This document shows positions 58,393-64,000 of a stretch of 64,000 nt of DNA, in pieces. The DNA comes from Hsuehochloa calcarea (lineage: Eukaryota > Streptophyta > Magnoliopsida > Poales > Poaceae). The DNA is taken from contig CM070599.1 in the NCBI GenBank assembly GCA_036346395.1, positions 27,891,232-27,955,231 on the forward strand, in the 5' to 3' direction. Made by a program: the position numbers and the translations under genes. The notes beneath the pieces are model-generated. The model did not search any database, was not told the DNA's origin, and worked only from the letters and a program-made list of their open reading frames with translations. The first letter of the stretch is position 1, and every line of letters begins with the position of its first letter.

Positions 58393-59130
58393 CTAGACTC
58401 GTTTTGATACGAAATAGCAAAACTAGCCCTTCCGATAAAAAAATTGCATTTTTACTGTACTAAATTGCCGCAGAAGTTGACGTGCCGCGTACCCAACAGC
58501 AGGATGATAGGTGATGGTTTGAGTGCGCGGCAAATTAGCACGATAAATGTGCTATTTTTTTAAAAAAAATTGGACGCGTTAGGTGGCCAATTTTACTATT
58601 TTATTTTAAAAAATCGTGTCATTTTTTTTTTTAAAAAAAGAAACCCTCCTTTGCTAGCATTCATCCCTCTTGTTTCGTTAGGATCACCTTGCGGTAATAA
58701 TCCAAAGAAAGTTAAAGAAGGCAGCAGCAATGGGTGACAAGCCAGAGCAATTATGTGCACATCTAGATTTTTTTTGGTACAAAATAGCAAAATTAGCTCT
58801 TCCGATGGTAAAAAAAATGGCATTCTTACCGTACTAAATTACCGCGGAAACTGACGTACCGCGTACCCAACAGCAGGACGATAGGTGGTCTGGTGTGGTT
58901 TGAGTGCGTGGAAAATTAGCACGATAAACGTGCTATTTTTTTTAAAAAAAAATTGGACGCGTGAGGTGGCCAATTTTACTATTTTATTTTAAAAAATCGT
59001 GACATTTTTTTACAAAAGAAACCCTCCTTTGCTAGCGCTCATCCCTCTTGTTTCGTTAGGATCACCTTGCGGTAATAATCGAAAGAAAGTTAAAGAAGGC
59101 AGCAGCAATGGGTGACAAACCAGAGCAATT
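58393..59130 (+). repeat. Tandem duplication of a 368-bp unit, two copies
   Basis: Copy 1 (about 58393-58760) and copy 2 (about 58761-59130) align end to end: ATCTAGA.., AAATAGCAAAACTAGCCCTT / AAATAGCAAAATTAGCTCTT, CGCGTACCCAACAGCAGGA, GGCCAATTTTACTATTTTAT and AGCAGCAATGGGTGACAA occur once in each. Divergence is about 5-8% by eye, so the duplication is not recent. Poly(T)/poly(A) runs in the unit differ in length. Confidence 0.9.
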
Positions 59131-60298
59131 AGTGTACATTGTTTCCTAAGTCCCCTTTACGTGAAAAGCAACGAGCAAACAGTAGATATATGCAAGGGGA
59201 CAAAGAAAGTTGTTAATAGGCGGATCAAACACAAACAGTACAGAAGTGCTATTAAGGGTTCCAAATCCGGGAGCATTTTTAATTAGCCAGCTAAGGGCTG
59301 GACTGGATGGATGGACTGACGGTAAACAGTTGCGGTAAGCAAACATGCACATGGGCTGGCGAGGCTTTGCCCATTCTCCCATCTTACGTCAGGCGGGACC
59401 CTTTCTCGGCATCAGCATTTGCTACGGGTACTTCAGAGTTAGCAGTTTAGCACCATTGGTCGACCCCTCTTTAACAATTTCAGAACTCAGGAGAGAGGTA
59501 ACAACAATCGAATCGGAAATGTTAAACATTGCACGCTATAGGGTTTAAAGCATTGGTGGCATGGTATGATATTGCCCTCTCCGGCCAGCAATATCAGTCC
59601 CTGTTCCTCGAGAGTATCGTCCTTACAGTTTAAGTATAGTACGGAGATCAAATGTGTATCTATTGTAATATTTTCACTATATACTTTTTCTTTAATGCTA
59701 GCAAAGTGGATGGATAGTTGTAGTGTGCCATTTAGTACGAGCTTGTATGGTCCAGCAAAATTATTATTTTTTTCTAGATTTAACGTCTCCTTGCTATGTG
59801 CGTATGGTGGGACGATAGGATTGTGGTCTATATTCGGTTGTAGTGTATTGTAGACATATATGAATAATCTAATAGCAGTCTTAATCTAGATTTTTTTTAC
59901 ATGATTTGAATTATCTTGAATTGTGATTCTCATGGTCTTGTCCATTGTTGTAATGAGACATGAATAGTTCCTTATAACTCTCGGTCTCTAATCCTAACCT
60001 TTTTCCTGCATATACGGTTGATTTGCACGCTCCAGCGTAATTCTATACTAATTGTGTTTGCACGTCAAAATATGTAGTGCTACTTCTGGGGTGCACCCGT
60101 GGTACCCATATCAAGATCTTCACTAAGATTATGTAAACAAACCCATCTTTTTTCTATAACAAGGAAGATACACCACACGAACACACACGTGAGTGAGCCC
60201 CTTTAGCACATGTCTAAACATACCGATTCACCTCACAAAATTCTTACTAAAGCACACACACGTGTGCGTAAAGGTGGATACTAGAATTTGAACCATAG
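59131..60298. other. Intergenic, no gene seen
   Basis: AT-rich non-coding DNA without coding domains or clear repeats. Confidence 0.4.
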
Positions 60299-60431
60299 TG
60301 GATGAGTCATACACCCATAACTCTACTACCACACCAAGAGGTGGTTTTGTAAACAAACCCACTAATGGATGAGTCGTATACCTATAACTCTACTACCACA
60401 CCAAGATGTGGTTTAATGAACAAACCCACCT
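60299..60431 (+). repeat. Tandem duplication of a 67-bp unit, two copies
   Basis: The two copies (about 60299-60365 and 60366-60431) share TGGATGAGTC, ATAACTCTACTACCACACCA and ACAAACCCAC. Related AACAAACCCA occurs earlier near 60136, hinting at a third decayed copy. Confidence 0.8.
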
Positions 60432-61706
60432 ACATACTTTGGGGGTGGGGGGTTGGGGGCAGTAGAAGAGAGGGAAACTTGTAGGAGCAGCGCCCTAAAC
60501 AAATAGCACACCACAGAGAGAATATGTGTACATCCTCACCTAAGTCGTCCCGTGTTCACAATCTCCTCCATTAGCCTAGGGTTTGTAATGAAGAGGAAGA
60601 AAACAAAAGTTTAAAGAACAAGAGGCGACCCTCTACAACCAATGTTTGAATCTCTTTGTGATTTTACGAAGCAATATGTAATGGACGTGGCTTGCCTGCT
60701 CCGTTACTGTGCTCCCACCCACATGGCATCAATTAATTGGCTTTGGTCCTGTTGGTGGCCCCCGCGGCCGCTCTGCGCATCGTCGTCGTCTTCCGCGTGG
60801 GCGTCATCACCCTTCTTCCTGAATACTCAACAGAGCACCCACCCCTCCATCAGGTGTGTAGAGTCGGCGTCCCTGCCCTCTGCGCGGTGGAATGGGGCGA
60901 GGCCGGCGCCGACATGGAAGACCTATTCCTTGACGAGCTCCAGTTGCAGCCGAAGCATCTTGCTTTCCTTAACGATGGCAGTGTGGGTGCAGTGCAGTAA
61001 CTACTGTTCGGCGACGACGAGTGTCGGATCCCCTAGCGCTAGCGGAAAGGGATTTTCACGTATGACATCGAGTGGTCCAATAGCGGATCTAGGCATTGCT
61101 GGCCGGAGTGAGTCGATGAGTGAGCACTGTCTCAACAAGCAGCAGGAGTCTAAGTCCAGGACGATGCTTGTTTAGTTGTTTACTTAGGGTGTGTTTGGTT
61201 GCCTGCGTAAGGCCTGACTCGCATATGTAGATGCAAGGAATGGTTGTTGGTTGCCTGGACGTTGGTTTGGGCCTGGCTCGAGTGATGCAAGATTCCCTCC
61301 CGAGCCAGGACCAAGAGGAATGCCAAATTGGCCTTTGCCCCCGAGCCAGGCCCCAGGAAGCAGGCGCGCGCGGCCGCGCGGGTACACGGGGGATGAGTGA
61401 GCAATGCAGACAGTGAAATCGGGTCACCATTCTCTCCCTTGTTCATCTCTTGATTCTCTCGATTCCCCTCTCTACTCCTCGCTTCGCCCTGGACACCACC
61501 GCCTAATTCACTGTCGGAGATGGAGGATCTCACTGCCGGTCACTGCCAAACGTCTCCTCATGCTACCCTAGTTCTCCTTTCATTTTCTCACTTGATTTCC
61601 CATCTTCATGCTCTGGGGTTGGGACCCTAACCTAGCTTCTTGTCGAGAAATTTGTCGATGCAGACCTGGTGGTGGAGCCGCTTGAAGCTGAGGTCAACAC
61701 GATAAC
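60432..61706. other. Intergenic with possible gene fragment
   Basis: A GC-richer part at about 60730-61000 has an 87-codon frame ending ADMEDLFLDELQLQPKHLAF, acidic and protein-like, and an overlapping 177-codon frame. It is not flanked by splice sites I trust and has no assignable family; it may be a captured gene fragment. Another GC-rich patch at 61240-61400 has repeated GAGCCAGG/CCTGG words, probably transposon debris. Confidence 0.3.
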
Positions 61707-63790
61707 TGTCGAACCCGGGAGCGAAGGATCCTGTATCCTCTGTGCATTTCACACTAGTCCTATGATCAGTAGCTAGTGCACACAGATAAACAAAAGGTGA
61801 TAGAACAACCATAATACATGATTCATTCATAGTACTTACGATCATTACAAAAGGCATAATACCAAAAACAAAATACAGCGGAAGCAAGCAATAAGGTAGA
61901 CCACACGATTCACCACATGCAATCGTCTGGGGGCGTAGCCTAGTCGTCCAAGTTATCGTCCTCTTCGTAGTATTCCTCATTTGAACAGCATTTTATTAAG
62001 CAAGGTGAGTACAAATAAATGTACTCCGCAACTTACACCTAGTAACAGATTATAATTCATGAGGGTATAACGAAGGATGACTTATAGGGTTGAGTTTGCA
62101 TAAACAAATATTTTTCTTTAAATATTTGTACTATGTTCCAAAGCAGTTATTCTATAACAAAAAATCATTTTATAAATTCTCAAGTTTTATAGTAAGATAA
62201 CATCTATACATTTCTGGTGAATAATACCTTCCTATTACATGGCAAACCACCCAAACTTCCCAATTGGATAAACTAGATAAAAATCATTTGATAAAATCTT
62301 TTGAAGACAAAATCAAAGTCTAACTTTGAGTGGATTTGCTCAGCATGCCCATGACAGTGGATACATCCATTCGAATAGTTTTACACTCTGCAAAGGTTGT
62401 ATAACTTTACCCATAAGAGATAATTTGCTTAACAGGTCGGCCAAGACACACTTCCGAAGGCGTGCAACTAAGCAAATACCACAAGACCTTTACAATATCA
62501 CACTCTAACATCAACCCATCCGATGAGCTCAATCCCAAGTCATGGACGTAATTTACCATCGCCCAGGAGCTCACCGTTGTGGGGGGAGGTTGCGCGAACA
62601 TGGAATTGATACCATCGACCGGAGCAAGCCCCAACAGATATGAAATTGATATCATAGTCTGCACAAACCTAAAAATAGCATGCGGGCATAATGCTAGAAC
62701 AAGATAAATTAGTTGGCCAGGTCCTTACCATAATCAGACATGTGGTTGTATAGTGGGGCTTAGCAAAATGCGCTCGAAGACCGGTCCTTAATTGACCTAG
62801 GCGACTTCCAATAAAACCCTAGGCCTCGATCCATTACCGAATTGAGCCCATGCATAAACCTGCACCCACCAACCATCCATTCCGCCCAAGTACAAACCAG
62901 ATTTTCCTTTTATTTCAGTTTTCAAAGCCTTTGTAAACTTCCATGGCATCCAATGTCATGGATACAAGTTAAACAATATTTGATCTTTGGCTGTAATTTC
63001 CCAAATCAATTATTTTAGGTGTAAGCATTGCTAAGCATAATTTTTTCAAAAATGTTCTAGTTCATACTATTGCATTGACCAGATTTTCGTCTAAGGTGTC
63101 AAGGTATGTTCGATTCAATGTCGAGTTTGGCGGTAAAAAGGATCTAGGCATAACTACAATTTAAAATAGGAATTTAAAAAACTGAATATAAATAAGCATG
63201 CAATAATAGTTTAAAACAACATTTTAATAATTTAAAGTACTAAGCTCAATTCTGATCAAAGTATGTAACTTTCCATCCTCATAAGCTTGAGGATCTAACT
63301 TTTCAAATAGGTCAATTTCCCTGGAGTCGTCGAAACCTATTAGAAAAATGAGCCAAATTCAAATAAATTCAAATGAACTCCAAATTAAATAATTTAAGTA
63401 TAGATAGCTAGATCTTGATTTTAGATGAATTTAGAAATTTCAATCGATGGAATCAGAGCTCGTATGAAGGAGAACGAGTGTCTGGAAGGTCAAAAACACA
63501 CGAAATGATGAAATTGGGGAATTTCTGATTTTGTGGAATTGATTTTCTAAAGGAAAAACAATTTAATGAGTCATGCTGATGTCAGCGCACAAAACCTTTT
63601 TCGGCTAATTTTTTTTTCAAAAGGATCGGGTCCACCATTTGGTCAAAGGTCCACCGTAGACTCGGCTCGCGTAATAGTAGCAAGGCTGGCGCAAGAGGGT
63701 GGGCGAGGTGGCGGTGACCTGGCGCCATGTGGCGCCACCTAGGCAGACACGTCAACACTCGACGCGGCGGCTCTCGGGTGCAGGATCAAG
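61707..63790 (-). mobile_element. Degraded reverse-oriented LTR, related to the solo LTR at 12.3-15.5 kb
   Basis: Read on the minus strand, the segment ends ..GCACTAG..GGACTAGTG..GGGTTCGACA (61707), matching the order of words at the end of the 12283-15452 LTR (..GCACTAG..GGACTAGTG..GGGTCCCGACA). Further in, it shares TTCCGCTG (about 61880) and AAAATCAAGATCTA (about 63407-63420) at comparable relative positions. There is no primer site next to the end at 61707, so it is a solo or 3' LTR. The far end is lost at about 63790, where another repeat begins. Confidence 0.6.
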
Positions 63791-64000
63791 GATAACCGAC
63801 TAGAGGGGGGTGAATAGGAGGTTTTTAAAATTCTTCAACTAATTAACAATTTTAAATAAGATTATCTTAATAAAGCTTCCTAGCACAAATGTAATGAAAT
63901 AAGTAGTAAGCCTTTTAATACAATTATAAACTTGAGTCAAAACTAGATACAATTCTAGCTAGACAATTCTACACAAGTAAAATACTAGAATTGTAAATGT
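63791..64000. mobile_element. Start of an unclassified repeat, cut by the window end
   Basis: GATAACCGACTAGAGGGGGG followed by TGAATAGGAGG and then AT-rich sequence is a start pattern I associate with abundant grass transposons, from memory. Only about 210 bases are in the window, so the class cannot be decided. Confidence 0.4.

Overview
This window is nuclear DNA from a grass, most likely rice or a close relative (Poaceae, probably Oryzeae; this is inference). The evidence is intron-rich plant genes with very GC-rich 5' exons, plant-type receptor kinases, a ribosomal protein gene with site II and telo-box promoter elements, and nested Mutator-like (MULE), gypsy-type LTR and MITE insertions typical of grass chromosomes. 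There is no bacterial, organellar or viral gene organisation.

Four host protein genes are supported exon by exon. (1) 3463-6183 (+): a membrane-anchored Ser/Thr receptor-like kinase, 7 exons, 508 aa. (2) 19311-21581 (+): small-subunit ribosomal protein eS10, 5 exons, 183 aa; the first coding exon is only the ATG. (3) 22907-25579 (-): a secreted PI-PLC X-domain-like protein, 7 exons, 377 aa. (4) 50051-55298 (+): a SPARK-domain receptor-like kinase, 9 exons. Its kinase domain has lost the catalytic Lys and the DFG Asp, so it looks like a pseudokinase, and exon 3 carries an apparent 1-base frameshift.

The rest is mostly transposable elements. MULE-1 (6639-17253) has about 190-bp terminal inverted repeats, a broken minus-strand transposase and two broken GRF-type zinc-finger genes. 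Three later insertions sit in it: a 261-bp hAT-type MITE splitting the transposase zinc knuckle, an unclassified insert of about 1 kb, and a 3170-bp solo LTR with 5-bp target duplications. A gypsy-type element with gag but no polymerase spans 26442-36457 (LTRs about 3.6 kb, target duplication GCTGG). MULE-2 (38924-48606) carries relics of a transposase, a plant mobile domain (PMD) gene and a GRF zinc-finger gene, all on the plus strand. Degraded LTRs lie at 37380-38413 and 61707-63790; MITEs and tandem duplications fill other gaps.

The most unusual observations are: the double loss of catalytic residues in the SPARK kinase; a related tandem repeat (core GAAATGACC.CACT) next to the GRF gene in both MULEs; and the pattern of differences between the two long LTRs, which cluster at CAG/CTG words and look more like consensus errors at methylated CHG sites than evolutionary change. 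That last point means many frameshifts in the transposon genes may not be real. I found no clearly new multi-gene system; the MULE gene sets are the nearest candidate.
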